NCBI GenBank assembly: GCA_012845835.1
Contig: JABAKD010000012.1
Coordinates: 12,648,195 to 12,712,194, forward strand
DNA from: Undaria pinnatifida
Lineage: Eukaryota; Sar; Phaeophyceae; Laminariales; Alariaceae
Reading direction: 5' to 3'
Length of the DNA stretch: 64,000 nt
A program made the position numbers and the translations under genes. Position 1 is the first letter of the stretch; each line of letters starts with the position of its first letter. Below the pieces are notes generated by a model. That model did no database searches. It was not told the DNA's origin and saw nothing but the letters and a program-made list of their open reading frames with translations. Positions 44,990 through 56,539 of the stretch are shown one piece after another.

Positions 44990-45920
44990 TGCTTTAAATT
45001 TTCAACTAGCTGGCCCAGCTTCAATCGCCAGGAAATGTTCAGCGCCGCCGGTCACATTTCCCCAACCGTTGACTCTGGGCTCGACCCCATCTTAAAAACC
45101 AGAGCAACGTGTCCTAACCCTGACCCTAACCCTAAGGCTTACAGCTGAGGGGCGTATGGTGTTGTGCCCTCGCTTTTACGTGGTAGCAACGCGTAGAAAG
45201 GCCGCGTTGGCCAGGATGCTATCTGGATATACACCACAGACCAGAAGGCCACAGAAAGATCAATCGCGGTGAACTAAGACGCCGGTACTACCGTAGCTTT
45301 TTTTGACAGTTTCACCTGAAAGGAAACCTTATTCTCGAAGTATGCGGTGAGACCAGCTTGTTCGAAATCAGAGCATAGAACTATTCAATTAATAGACGTT
45401 TTTGGAAAAGACGAGAGCTCAATAGGTCCATATATTATGGCAGAGGAAGACGGCCCCGTAGCTCTAGACGATGTGGTACAGAATGACGGTCATGCATGTC
45501 GACACTCTTCACAGCTCCTCACAGCATCGACATGAACTCCAGCAGACCCATCGATCTCTGCCATCCATGCAGCCCGATGGTTTAATACAACAACTGCATT
45601 TCTTCTTACTCGTATGATACCAAGTGAATCAGCACCAGCCTGACTTAAATGTCCGCGTCAGCTCAATCGCCAGCCTGTGTCACCACGCGACTTCGGGGAC
45701 AGGTACCGCGATCCTTGTCGCCTCATTACCGCTACCGGCTTTAGGCAACCACTACAAGCGGCGCGGTAACCCACTCCCAAACGGCCTTAACAAACTAACT
45801 TGTTCACGCAGCGCAACAAGCAAGCAATTACACGGCGGTGCATATGGGGAAACTGGGTAGTCACTCCCGCGAGTAGAATTGAGTCGCGGCTAAAAAACAA
45901 GGCTTACATGGGTAATGAAT
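44990..45920. other. Unassigned sequence
   Basis: No gene recognised; contains the telomere-like tract at 45113-45136. Short ORFs have no motif. Confidence 0.4.
45113..45136 (-). repeat. Interstitial telomere-like tract (CCCTAA)
   Basis: CCTAACCCTGACCCTAACCCTAAG: three CCCTAA-type units with one variant, opposite in strand to the tract at 4684-4708. Confidence 0.7.
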
Positions 45921-45924
45921 TGTC

Positions 45925-46190
45925 AAAATCTCACGGGTCGAGTCCGGTCGGGTCGGCAGGTGTCGGGTCGGGTCAAGTCAGGAGGCTTTCAAATATTACG
46001 GACCCGATCCGACCGGACCCGATCCACGAAAGGTAACGTTCAAGTCAAAAGCCCTGAAACAGAGCCCCCCCCCTTTCGTTGCCTCGGTCCAATTTCGGAC
46101 CCAATCCACGAAAGGTAACGTTCAAGTCAAAAGCCCTGAAACAGAGGCTCCCCCCTTTCGTTTCCTTGGTCCAATTTCTGGGGGCAGAGT
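45925..46190. repeat. R9 GGGTCGG repeat with an adjoining 82-bp tandem duplication
   Basis: GGTCGGGTC-type blocks and complementary GGACCCGATCCGACCGG can fold back, as at 25990-26140. Next to them, ATCCACGAAAGGTAACGTTC recurs 82 bp apart (46022 and 46104), each followed by AAGCCCTGAAACAGAG and CCCCCTTTCGTT. Confidence 0.75.
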
Positions 46191-46194
46191 ACCT

Positions 46195-46955
46195 TTGGTT
46201 GAGCCGCCGCGGTGCACAAAGCACTACTACCGGAAAGGGCGGTAGATTTCAAGTATCGGCGCGAGCTTGCAACGAGTTAACCATATCGACATAAAACAAC
46301 TCTCAGGAAACAGCGCTCGATCTCCATCACTCTACGCAAAACAGTCTACAAAAAAACTAAAGCTCCAGCGGGCCGCATCCCACACAGTGCGTCTTATAGG
46401 CTCACCGAAGAAGCGATGAGGGTTGGACGCCGTTTGTTGAGCCACCGCGGCAAGCAAACAGCACTACGGTAGCGATCTCTCAATAGTTCCGGTTAAGTAG
46501 CGTCGATTGCTCTCTTTGGTGCCAGTGAAACCAGTTGGCACAGACGGGAACCACCAGTGAGGGCAGCAAACAGAGTAGTGATGTTTGCCGCCATAGTGCG
46601 GGCTTTTCCGGCTGGCACATACCACCACTATATAGGGGGACCACACTACTGTCCCGGAAATCGCGTTAACTCCTTTTCTAGACCTGCACTCACGTTTTTG
46701 CTGAAAACTATTTGCAACTACTCTTGGATAATTTAGGCTGTACCAAAAGGGCTAGGGTTAATCTAAAGCTCCAGCTTCCCGTATCCCACACAGTGCTTCT
46801 TCGGCTCTTGGAAGAAGCGATTGACGTGGTCGACAGCTTCCAATCCGAGCCTGCTGTCCGCGGTGCATATTCCAAGCTGGGATAGGTCCGTTTGGTCCGG
46901 GCAGGGAGGTGGTGAGAGGGTGGGTAGAACGGGAGCAGTTAAGTGGGATGGGGGA
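46195..46955. repeat. Degenerate local duplications
   Basis: GAGCC(G/A)CCGCGG near 46202 and 46438 are each followed by GCAC/CAGCACTAC. CTAAAGCTCCAGC near 46357 and 46761 is each followed by CCCACACAGTGC and a GAAGAAGCGAT block. No gene recognised. Confidence 0.55.
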
Positions 46956-46959
46956 CACT

Positions 46960-47235
46960 CATGTCATGCATAGCCGTAGTCGTATGAACATAGTGGTATG
47001 ACCCTCGCATCCCTGCAACGCCGGGACGGAGCACGTCGGGTTTTCACCGACCACGCAGACGTCGCGTGCACCAAGCACAGCGGGGGGGGGGGGGTTGGAC
47101 GTTGTCTTTTGGTTGCATGCCTTAGTCGAGACGGAGCACCGCTCCTGCTCGTAATCGAGACGCTTCCTACATTTGGGTGCTCAATACGGTTATTCCATAT
47201 ATTGCATAAACAAAATTGCTTATCTGATCCTCTTT
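46960..47235 (-). repeat. R3 modules A and B together
   Basis: Module A (46960-47085: ATAGCCGTAGTCGTATGAAC, CGCATCCCTGCAACGCCGGG) is followed by a 10-base G-run and module B (47095-47235: GAGACGGAGCACCGCTCCTG, CATTTGGGTGCTCAATACG). The same pair occurs in the opposite orientation at 57060-57395. Confidence 0.75.
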
Positions 47236-47239
47236 GTGG

Positions 47240-47860
47240 TGAGAGGCTGGGAACCGCGGAAGCTATCTAAAGTACCGATTGCGTAAGGGGGAAAAAGACA
47301 CGTTGCTTCACCACGCCAAACGGCTTGGTTATACCTCAGCTACAGGGGCGCAGATGGATTAGGTCGATGCCAAGCCGCAAGAAGATGCGGAAGGGAGTTA
47401 CGTTACGTATGTAAGTTTCTGTTTGGAGAGGCTTCCCTTGACTTTTTTCTACGTTCCGGGAAGAAAATGTTAATGAGTGGTCGACGTTGAAGCTCATGCT
47501 GCACACTGGAGGATGGCAAGAATAGTAGTAAACCTCCAGGTTTGTTTTCTTGCCATCGTTAACTATAGCCCTTCACCGGCACATACATGTGCGTGTGGAT
47601 AAGGGCTTGGTATTGGAGAAAAACGGCCTCCATTCAATACAGGATACACCCGCCAATGAGAACCACCCAATCCGAGAAAAATGCTTGAACATCATTACGG
47701 TATATATCATTCTTGAGCTACCTCGAGCACAGCAGTCTGTTAATAGTAATAAACACCATAAACAGTTTATGTAGCGTTGGCCGCTGAGCACAATTCACAC
47801 TTCGCTAATGCAAATTTCTAGGAGTCCTCCCAAACGTGAACATTGCGTTCTTATTTGGAG
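47240..47860. other. Unassigned sequence
   Basis: No gene or recurrent element recognised. Confidence 0.35.
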
Positions 47861-47865
47861 TCGTT

Positions 47866-48075
47866 CTACGGTAGCCTCCCCAGCTTTTCTTCAACGAAAT
47901 CACCGGTTTCAAAACCAGCTCCCGGTCGTATCTCCCGAAATGCGGTGCCCCTCGACACCCCGACGTCAGCGATCGATAGACCTTTGCACACAGGAAAACG
48001 GCATACTTTTTTGTGTCGAGCAGCCGTGAAACGTTCGTTAAATAAAAACGCTGGTTATTGATGGGGCTATCGTAG
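47866..48075. mobile_element. R5 miniature inverted-repeat element, copy 2
   Basis: 210 bp, starts CTACGGTAGCCTCCCCAGC and ends GATGGGGCTATCGTAG, interior collinear with 43354-43584. Both copies are followed by AAT(C/T)AG.CTTTGGCATTTGG, so a little of the flanking sequence is shared and the true boundary may lie slightly further right. Confidence 0.78.
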
Positions 48076-48494
48076 AATTAGCCTTTGGCATTTGGTCCAT
48101 TCCTATCCATGGGCTTGTGCAGTATGGTCGTTGGGTGACGTCGCTTGTCGAACACTCACTCCTTGCATGGCAGCCGTATGCCTGAAAAAAAAAAACACTG
48201 ACGGTACGTACAAAACTATTAGACTACTATTGCTTCACATAAAGCGACCAGGTTCTGGCATCCTTTCCGCGCCTGTGATAGATTAAACTCGAACCCCCCA
48301 AAAGCGGATCCCGTCTCACCTCTTCCATGTGGAGAGACACATCGATCATCACCAGCTCCAGCGGCCTGGCGCCAAACAAAGCCGGGTCAACATGTAAGTG
48401 ACCCATGCTGCGACAGAGGTGCACCACTTTTTTTCTGACGTTCATCAAATTATCGGGATCTCAAGACACTTATCAACCCAACAACCGATGTGGT

Positions 48495-48656
48495 GAAAAG
48501 GTAAAACTGATATCGGATGAAACTAGGCCTCATGGCCTAGGTATACAACGATAATCGTGCAAAAAAAAAAGGTATTTTTCCGACAATTTTGGTTCAAGGA
48601 GCCCCGTTGTTCAGAAACCATTTCAGACGAAAAGTGCTACCTCTATTCTATCGTAG
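48495..48656. mobile_element. R4 element, right half
   Basis: Shares CATGGCCTAGGTATACAACG, CCGACAATTTTGGTT and AAGGAGCCCCGTTGTTCAGA with other R4 copies and ends CTATTCTATCGTAG. No left CTACGATAG terminus was found. Confidence 0.55.
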
Positions 48657-48769
48657 CACGCGTCGTGTGACCACATAGAAAGTTCACGCCGAATGAGTGG
48701 GTGTGGGGTTAACGCAAGCAATTCGGGTTGACACAAAGTACAGAACACCGATCAAGAAACGTATATTCC

Positions 48770-48915
48770 GACGCACGCTGGGCTTCTTATTTGGGAGAGG
48801 GTGCGTTCTGCACCAGCGTCAGTACAGCGGGCACCTGAGTTTTTACACTAGCACGTTGATATCAGCGTGCCTTTCATACCCGCCTAGTTTCCGCGTTAGG
48901 TGTCCTATACGGTAC
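48770..48915 (+). repeat. R6 dispersed repeat, copy 2
   Basis: GGGAGAGGGTGCGTTCTGC and a collinear remainder match 13565-13690. Confidence 0.5.
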
Positions 48916-49004
48916 CGTAGTTCACCGCAAATGAGAGGGTAGGGTTAACACAAGCGTTCCGGGCCGACATGCCGTACACTACTGACCATCTCATAAGAAA
49001 TAGC

Positions 49005-49110
49005 CCCACGCCATCGCCGCAGTCATAGGAAGAGCCTCACACTTGCTGTCCTCTCATAAGAAAGAGCCCAACATTACCGGCCCTCTCATGAGAAGGAGCC
49101 CAACAACAAA
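49005..49110 (+). repeat. Short ~35-bp tandem repeat
   Basis: Three to four units of CTCTCAT(A/G)AGAA(A/G)GAGCCCAAC with an intervening ACATTACCGGC-type spacer. Confidence 0.7.
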
Positions 49111-49576
49111 CTCACCCGAGGGCCGCCGTCGAAGCGAATGCCCGCAGGCAACGAAGCAGTAACTGCAAAAGGGAGTTTACGATGCCAAGGCTTGCTTATC
49201 GCGGGCCCGTGAATATCCGATTATTCCCATAGTGATGAAAAGAAGACCGGTAACGGTTAAAAGTGTATGATACGAGGTACGATTAATGTCGGACGCAATT
49301 CATCATTGGAACGCCTTGAGAGTACAGGGGTGAACAAACCGAGTCCACCCAGGAAAAAATACACCGACTCGAAAGTGTGTATATTCCTCGAGTAGTTTAG
49401 GAAATCTACGAAGATTGGCCGGGCTATTCATACAAGTAGCTATCGTTTAAGAACAAAAGGAATAGTTCTACCAAAGGACATCTCCCGGAGTACTTTTGTA
49501 CTGGACAGTGCTGTACGTATCTTACGTACGGCACGAAACAAGGCATCTCAGCGAGCTGCTACCCACCATTAACATG

Positions 49577-50380
49577 GGGAGCATTTCCAACAGCAGTAAT
49601 TCAGTCGCCAAAGCTATCAAAGGACTCAGGATGTTTGACGGCCGCAAGCCAGGCGATTTCCGAGACTGGGACATAAATTGGCTGTCGTTCTTCCTGTATC
49701 CAGACGTGATATCGCAAACCTCATCAACCCTCGTCAGACCGAAGCAACTGTTGTCACGGGTATCACATCTCTTCCTGGAGCGCAAGCAGCACAGGCACTT
49801 GCACAAGAAACCTCGGCATACGAGAAGGCAAACAAATACCTTCACGCGATCCGTTCTTAATAACAGAGAAACTGGCATCCTTTCTCGTGCTCAGGTCGTG
49901 CTCAAGCATGACAATTCGAGGGGTATAAGCGGTAACGGACAGAGACCAGTGCAGGAGTTGGTTGACAAATACAAAAAAGTTACTGACGACGTCATCAATG
50001 CAAAAATGGATAAGCTCGTCAGCTCTAATACGAAGCACGGACAGGACCCTGATTCCTATTTTACGGCGAAAACTCTCGCACGTTTCCGACGGAAGATTCA
50101 AGGACACACCTGTGTTCAGGAGTTTACATCCGATGATGAGGACGTCAAATTGACTACGTACCGCGACCCAAAATTCGGCATTGATCAGGTGCAAAGCATG
50201 ATGCACCATCTTTACTTGGATGATCGTTTGAGCAACAGCGGTGCCAAGATCGACGATCGTGGCGTAGCCAAGACGGCGGAAACATCGACCTGCTTGTATT
50301 GCGGAAAACAGCGGCACTACGCCCGCGACTGCTGGAAAAAGGATGACAACGACAATAAACCCACCGGACCCCGCGATTAA
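49577..50380 (+). pseudogene. Copia gag with intact zinc knuckle
   Basis: ATG at 49577 gives MGSISNSSNSVAKAIKGLRM, followed by FDGRKPGDFRDWD, a copia-gag-like opening. Frame changes are needed near 49690 (VVLPVSRRDIANLINPRQTE is in another frame to 49860) and again before 49960. ELVDKYKKVTDDVINAKMD then continues to CLYCGKQRHYARDC, an intact CX2CX4HX4C nucleic-acid-binding knuckle, and a TAA at 50378. The frame breaks make it a pseudogene. It differs clearly from the gag of the 32212 element. Confidence 0.78.
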
Positions 50381-50639
50381 CAGAAAAACAACTGTTCTAC
50401 CATTCACAAGGCAGGATCCACGGGTAAACTTGAGTAGAATAGGTGTTCTGTTCACAAGACCACCTATCACAAGGATAAGGACTGATATATGCAGGGAGCG
50501 CCACGCCCACCCAGAGTGGAGGTGCTCAAATCGCCTCTGCTGTACGGGGTGCGAGCCCACGTCACGCCAACGACGATGAGAAGCCGTCCCTCAACTTCGA
50601 TGACGACTTCGACAAGGGGTTCGCGTTTACAAGGCTTCT

Positions 50640-52400
50640 GGCTAGCAGCGGTGAAACGGGTTTTCACCACAACAGCAACAGGTTCATAATGATTGTGGAC
50701 AGCGAGGCGTCGGGCCACTTCATAGACGACGAGCTGATTCCAAGACTGCGGGACAGCATGGGGAAAAACAATAAGCTGAAGAAGCCGAAGACCGTCGTGA
50801 CCACCGCGAACAAGAAGGTGTTCGCAACAGCAACAGGCACCATCTGGGGGTTTTATCATCCACCAGACTGACCACCGTGCTCCTGTTCGTGCCTCAGCCA
50901 TGTTCGCACCTGGACTGAGATGCAACCTCTTCTCCGTCAAAGCAATGCATGCAAGGGTAAACACTATTCTCGAGACGGGGAATGCCCACTTGCAGTTCGA
51001 CAGCAATACTCCGGTTCCGTTCAACCAACACCCAGAGGACACATAACTATGCTCGTCCGAAGTACTTCTTGGCGCCCTGCGAGGAACACTGGATATAGCA
51101 TCAGCGCCTGCTGCAGTCCCTGCAGCACCTACTGGAAGAGGACGGGTCATTGACAACAGCCAAATCATTGTCGACGGGAGCTGGAGCATCCGCACCAGAA
51201 GCAGAAGCGTCACCATCGCAAGAGATTATAGACTCGTCATCAAGGGCTGGAGTTGGAGTGTACTTGTCACGAATCACCCCTCCCTGCTATTCTGCCCAGG
51301 GACGCACACTATAATACTACGGCTGGAATCACACCGGATGCGGTTCATGAGACCACCAGTGCGAGATCCAACCCAAGCGTTTAGGAGCCCTTCGGCAAAG
51401 CGCATATCAAAGGGGCATCGGGGGCAGCAAACCTCCCGACCACGTGTGTGGATTTCAGATACACCAATAGAGCCCATCCTACACCGATAGAAACCCATTT
51501 CGGATATCGGAGGAAAAAACCCGGAGGATTCTAATCCTCAACAACGTATAAGATGGTGCCATTCACTTCACGGGGCAACATCAACGGAGTTGGGATCATT
51601 AAAACATCTTCGCATTGGATCCCCAGACCAACTCTATCTTGACGCCCATCGCATATCGTCGCAACTGCACCCACGATCACTGGATCAACTTCGTCTTGGA
51701 TGATAGGAGCATCATATGGATCAACAGCATCATATAGGATCATTGAAGTCGCTGGATCATCGCCATCTAAGACCACCGGACCATCACCTGAATCAATATC
51801 GCCAAGGGTTCTTCGGATCGACAACGTCCGCTTTCCTGGGTCAGCTAACACTTTCAAGCTTCGCCTTAGAGCCATGCTCAATAACGAGACCAACCCACAC
51901 GCTCGCGACAGCAAAACGACAGCCGCGGGCATACCCCGAGACAGAATATGCGGAATGAACACAGGATGACCAAGAGCCCCTGGCGACTTCTATGGCCTTC
52001 GTGTACACCCGCAAGCCAACATTAGACTTCCTCTCCTGAACGAAGAGTCCATCAACATCGGGCCAAGACGCAGACAATGCCTGCATAATCAACAGCGGAG
52101 GCGGAGCTGATGGCGGCAATCAGTTTTGAAGGAAAGGGAGCTACCATCCTCTCCAACTTCAGATGAGTTTGAACCTCAAGTCCAAAGCTAAGAACGTCGG
52201 ACCAAGCACATCTGTCGACGTCTACACCAACAAGGTCGTCGAGCCACTGGAGGTGGGAAATGCGTTGTCTCTTTTACCGAAGCTGTACGTAGAGGGTCGC
52301 ATGTTCTCTTTGTACGGGGGGAGCAGAGACAACGATCGATGTTGCACACGGTCTGGAGATTGCGAAAAACCAAAGTCAGTAACAACTAAGGGTACAAGTT
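50640..52400 (+). pseudogene. Copia protease and degenerate pol remnants
   Basis: IVDSEASGHFIDDELIPRLR (50690) matches the copia protease block, with the catalytic DSG changed to DSE. NKKVFATATGTIWGF and APGLRCNLFSVKAM are the usual downstream segments. Beyond 51050 only scattered weak resemblance remains (a Ser/Arg-rich stretch, then SGQDADNACIINS near 52060). RT and RNase H motifs could not be found, so most of pol is deleted or decayed. Confidence 0.65.
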
Positions 52401-52529
52401 GACTTGCGAAATTTCGACTGGCTAGTTGAATCGCAAATGACTACGCCATCCACGGTACTTCAGGACTTACGGCAGGAAAGCCGTCACCTGCACAAGTAAA
52501 AACGGAAGATTTATATACACGAGAGGTAA

Positions 52530-52757
52530 TGTCTCTATAAAAAGCTTTTATCCAGCTATAAATCGCTGGCGGTGCCCCTTTGCTCCTTGTCTGTGGGCGG
52601 CAGGAACACTGGTAGGCTGTTCACTCCTATGCTTGTAGTGAAATGATGAGCGTATTCACTGTTTTAGACTACTCTGCTACAGACGTCGTCTAGTCCTTGG
52701 TTGATTAGCCGACCGGGATATAGTTCACAACTTAACTTGCGTACACTTGCAGAAGCA
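52530..52757 (+). repeat. Candidate solo or 3' LTR
   Basis: A 228-bp interval starts TG after a purine-rich GAGAGG, contains TATAAAAAGC and ends CA. It is followed six bases later by TAGTATCAGAGC, close to the TGGTATCAGAGC primer site of many copia elements. No paired LTR was found upstream of 49577. The purine tract before and the primer-like site after would not both be expected for a simple 3' LTR. Confidence 0.35.
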
Positions 52758-52799
52758 CGTATAGTATCAGAGCAGAATTTTATCACGTGCGCTCGTTTT

Positions 52800-53735
52800 G
52801 TGTTCACCCCTTGAGTACTTTAGCAGGATGAGTTGGCTCTACACAACGTATGTGACAAAAAATCCCGCAACCCTTACGATTGTTGTGCGCCTTGTTGAAA
52901 TTGTGGCATGTGATACAGAAGCAACAAGTACAAGTCTAGTGACTTCATTGAAATTCGAGTTTCAGTTAAATTCAATGTGCTAGCACATCGAGGTGTCGTA
53001 TTTGAGATGGTACTCATTACAAAAGTAATAATAGTGTAACCCTTTATTCAATGCTGGATGACACAGACAGGATATCTGGTAGTACGTGCATGCCGAAAAA
53101 GCATGGCGTCATGCGTGTTGTAGCATCGCTGCAGTAAGCAGTCGCCTAAGTGCATACCATACGTAGAAGCTCTTGCAGTGTACCTGGCACCTGCTCCCGG
53201 GCAACGATACACAGCAGCAGTGCTGTGATACTTGATCTACGCATGCATCATGCGTAGATCTGATCTATTGTAGACGGTCAGGATCAGTGCCCTAATGGAC
53301 CAGTGGAAAGTCCATGTAAGATACGTAGGGCATTGAAGTTGTAGGAACAACTGGGCGGGGATGATGAGGGTCATGATTACGTACCCTGATAAACTATTAA
53401 TAGTTGTTTATGCAATACGGATAAGGGGTTCCGCATTTGGAGTAATATCTTATTGGGTTCATGTAGTTTGGCCTGGCTTCTGATCAAGGGGCAAGCGCAC
53501 CACGCACCCCGCCACCATGTGATCACTCCTATCTGCTTTTGCCCGTAATGAGTTAAACCTGTGGGACACAACGAATCAACCACTGGTCTGGAGATGCTTG
53601 CTACGGGAGAGGTGCACCACATATTTTTCTGAGGCTCCTCACTGGGGGAGCTCTGCATGCTACGTCTATCCCAAAAATTGATTTGAGGAAAATGAAAGCG
53701 ATGCGCGACGAGCAATCCCACGGCCTAATTGTAGA
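52800..53735. other. Unassigned sequence
   Basis: No gene recognised. GCATGCATCATGCGTAGATC near 53242 is a local palindrome. Confidence 0.35.
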
Positions 53736-53753
53736 GCGAAACATAGACGCCTA

Positions 53754-53999
53754 CTACGATAGAGGTGGCAGTTTTCGTCCGAAACGGTTTCTGAATGACG
53801 GGGCTCCTTAACCTGGGCAAAATCGTTGGAAATAGGCTTTTTTTTCATCATTCTCGTTGTATACCTAGGTCATGGGACTTTTCATCCGGTAGCACCTTTT
53901 TTTATTTTCTCCAAAACAGGCTTTTGGGGTTAAGAAGGACATGGCTTTAGCTCTTAAAGCAAGGAACCTCAGAAAACAACCGGTGCACCTCTATCGTAG
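53754..53999. mobile_element. R4 miniature inverted-repeat element, best copy
   Basis: The 246-bp element starts CTACGATAGAGGTGGC and ends GTGCACCTCTATCGTAG, with TA on both sides (53752-53753 and 54000-54001), the target duplication expected of Tc1/mariner-type elements. It has no coding capacity. Related copies are at 15555-15843, 44768-44970, 48495-48656, 54002-54164, 55345-55490 and 58958-59203. Confidence 0.8.
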
Positions 54000-54001
54000 T
54001 A

Positions 54002-54164
54002 CACGCCCTTATTCAGAGTCAAAGTGATGCACGATGAGCAATCCCATGCCCTAAGCATGTAACGAAAAGCATGCAAAATAAATGTTGAATTTCGGACGAT
54101 TTAGGTGTTAAGGAACCCTGTCGCTCAGAAATCGTTTCATTAAAAAGTGCCACCTCTATCGTAG
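54002..54164. mobile_element. R4 element, right half
   Basis: Immediately follows the best R4 copy and ends GTGCCACCTCTATCGTAG. The interior contains TTTCGGACGATTTAGGTGTT and AAGGAACCCTGTCGCTCAGAAA. The left terminus is missing. Confidence 0.6.
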
Positions 54165-54349
54165 CACTCATCTGGAGTCGCCATCAACGTCATGCTCTCT
54201 CTCCTCTATAGATGAATCTTTCACATCGTGCAATTTTACTAAACTGTGACGTACGTTAAGCCTCTCGATAACAATAGCCGCTGTGTATTGTCCGCCATTG
54301 GCAATCGAGTCTGCACACACGTTTACATCAGCCACGAGCTGGTACATAC

Positions 54350-54730
54350 GGCACCACACAATAACTTCCGCGTATTTTCATACATGTTCTGTGTCAATTA
54401 AACTCAGTTGTACCCGCAATCCGGCGCTAGCTGACGTATCCTTCAGTTCCCTTAGCCATGACAGCGCGAGCTGTACTTACCGGCGGTCATCGCTACTACT
54501 CCAGAAGCGCAAGTTGCCGTGGTATATACGCATGCGTCATTTTGTCGACCCGACTTGATCCCTGGAGATCAGGTGCAGTGGAGATAACCACACGGAAAGC
54601 CATCCCCCCGGGTCGTGTGGGACTTGCGCAAGGTCACCCGCTAACAAAATCCCTGGCCATGAGAAAGCAGCCTTCCGCCGAACTTGATCCAGTTACGGTC
54701 CACCCCACCCATTCGGGTGTTGGTCTTCGG
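54350..54730 (-). mobile_element. Short retroposon copy, 3' end missing
   Basis: Reverse complement of about 34326-34705: TTCCGCGTATTTTCATAC, then TGTGGGACTTGCGCAAGGTC, CAGTTACGGTCCACCCCACC and GTGTTGGTCTTCGG at the 5' end. It reaches the same 5' terminus as the 34326 copy, which supports that terminus as real. The hairpin and A-tail are absent. Confidence 0.78.
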
Positions 54731-54824
54731 ATTGCTATTCCGTTTGGCACGTATCAAAGATGAGGTTGAGTTAAAATGTCGATCTCACAGCTACATGCAG
54801 TGTATTGCTGCTTTTTCTAAAAAA

Positions 54825-54950
54825 CAACAACAACAACAACAACAAAAGCAGCAACAAATACAACAACTACATGGATGGATAACAGTAACTAGTATTGCTA
54901 TTGTTACAACATGGATAACAGTAACTAGTGTTGCTATTGTTAGTGTCCCG
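54825..54950 (+). repeat. (AAC)n microsatellite and ~37-bp tandem pair
   Basis: (CAA)n-type run at about 54826-54870, then GGATAACAGTAACTAGT(A/G)TTGCTATTGTTA twice (54876 and 54913). It lies just beyond the stop of the minus-strand gene and probably in its 3' flank. Confidence 0.8.
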
Positions 54951-56354
54951 CGTCCCACCTGATGCCATCGCAGGCACTTGAGTCGAAATCTTCGCCAGCC
55001 CACACGGTACCCTCGATAAGGCCATGAGAGAAACACTTGACTGCATGCACCATCTCCTCCACAAGATCTGTCCCCATGGTGAAATATAACACAAGGTGCG
55101 GAGAGAGACCCCCGCGCTGAGGCTGTCCCGCGTGGGGGGCGGGGCAGGGGGGGGAGGGCGGGGGGGGAGGGGGGTGAGGGGGGTGAGGGCAAGGAATCCA
55201 GGTCAAAGAGTGAAGGACAAAGCCAAATGATATGTCGTCTCCTGGGTGCACTTGGAGATTACATCTCATTTGAGGGGGTCTACACCTCGTCCATGAACAT
55301 ACTTTTACCAAAATTGAAGTGCAACGTGGTTAACAATTCCGTGAACTAGGTATACAATGAAAAGTCACGTCAACAACAAGTGTATGGTATTCCGACGATG
55401 TTTGGTACCCCCTGACTTGAGGAGCCTCGTCGATCGCATATATTCAGGCCGAAAAAGTCTGCCATTATTATCGCAGCACCGTGTTTCTTCTCCATTCGTA
55501 TTCTGCAACCCCTCACCTTCGCCAGTGGGCAACCGTGAGGTGAGTTAGCAAAATACGGTGGTCGATGTCCCCGCCACCCTTCCCAACGGTTTGGCCTGTC
55601 CCACCAATCATCTGCCTCAAAGCTAGCGGTGCCGGACCCGCGTTTGCTCCCACCGTCGCCCTCACCATCACCGCCGCCATCACAGTAGCCATCACCACCA
55701 CCACCTCTACCTCCACTATTACCACCGCTACTACCACCACTTCCATCACCAACACGACCTCCACTACCACCACCACCAGGTACCGTGAGCGGTAGCGATG
55801 GCGTAGACGTTCGCCCCTTTAACCCGTCTCGGAGTGCGGTGAGCTTGGAGCGGACCCGATCAAGCTCTCCCACTCCCGGGACGGTTGTCAGTCTGGGGTT
55901 AACAGCACCGTCCTCAGAAGCTGCCGTGCCCCCCGAAGCGGCGTTCTTCGATGTTGTCATCGGTGTTATTGCCGCTGTCGCCGTACTGCCGCCTACCCCT
56001 CCCGTTACTGTATCAGGCGTCAGTGGCGTTAATAGCAGCGCCTCCCATGCGCGAGAGTTAGGGTCCACAATGGCGTCGGTTCTCTGGGCGTCGCCCATGC
56101 CCGCCCCGGGAAGGAGGGCTCGGCAGCGCAGGTTCGCCCATTCCGAGAGTGCCGCCGTGCACTCGGCCCTGTGTTGTGAATCGATTTATATGATTGATTT
56201 GATTGATCGGATGGGTAATTGGTTAATTGATGTATTAATTGATTGGATGGTTAATTGGTTAATTGATGTATTGGTTGATTGATTGATAGATTGGTAGATT
56301 GATTGTTTGGTTGATTGATTCATTAATTAGTTGGCTGATTGATTGATTGATTGG

Positions 56355-56389
<35 letters not shown>

Positions 56390-56398
56390 GTTGGTTGG

Positions 56399-56477
<79 letters not shown>

Positions 56478-56504
56478 ATTGATTGATAGATTGATAGATT
56501 GATA

Positions 56505-56539
<35 letters not shown>

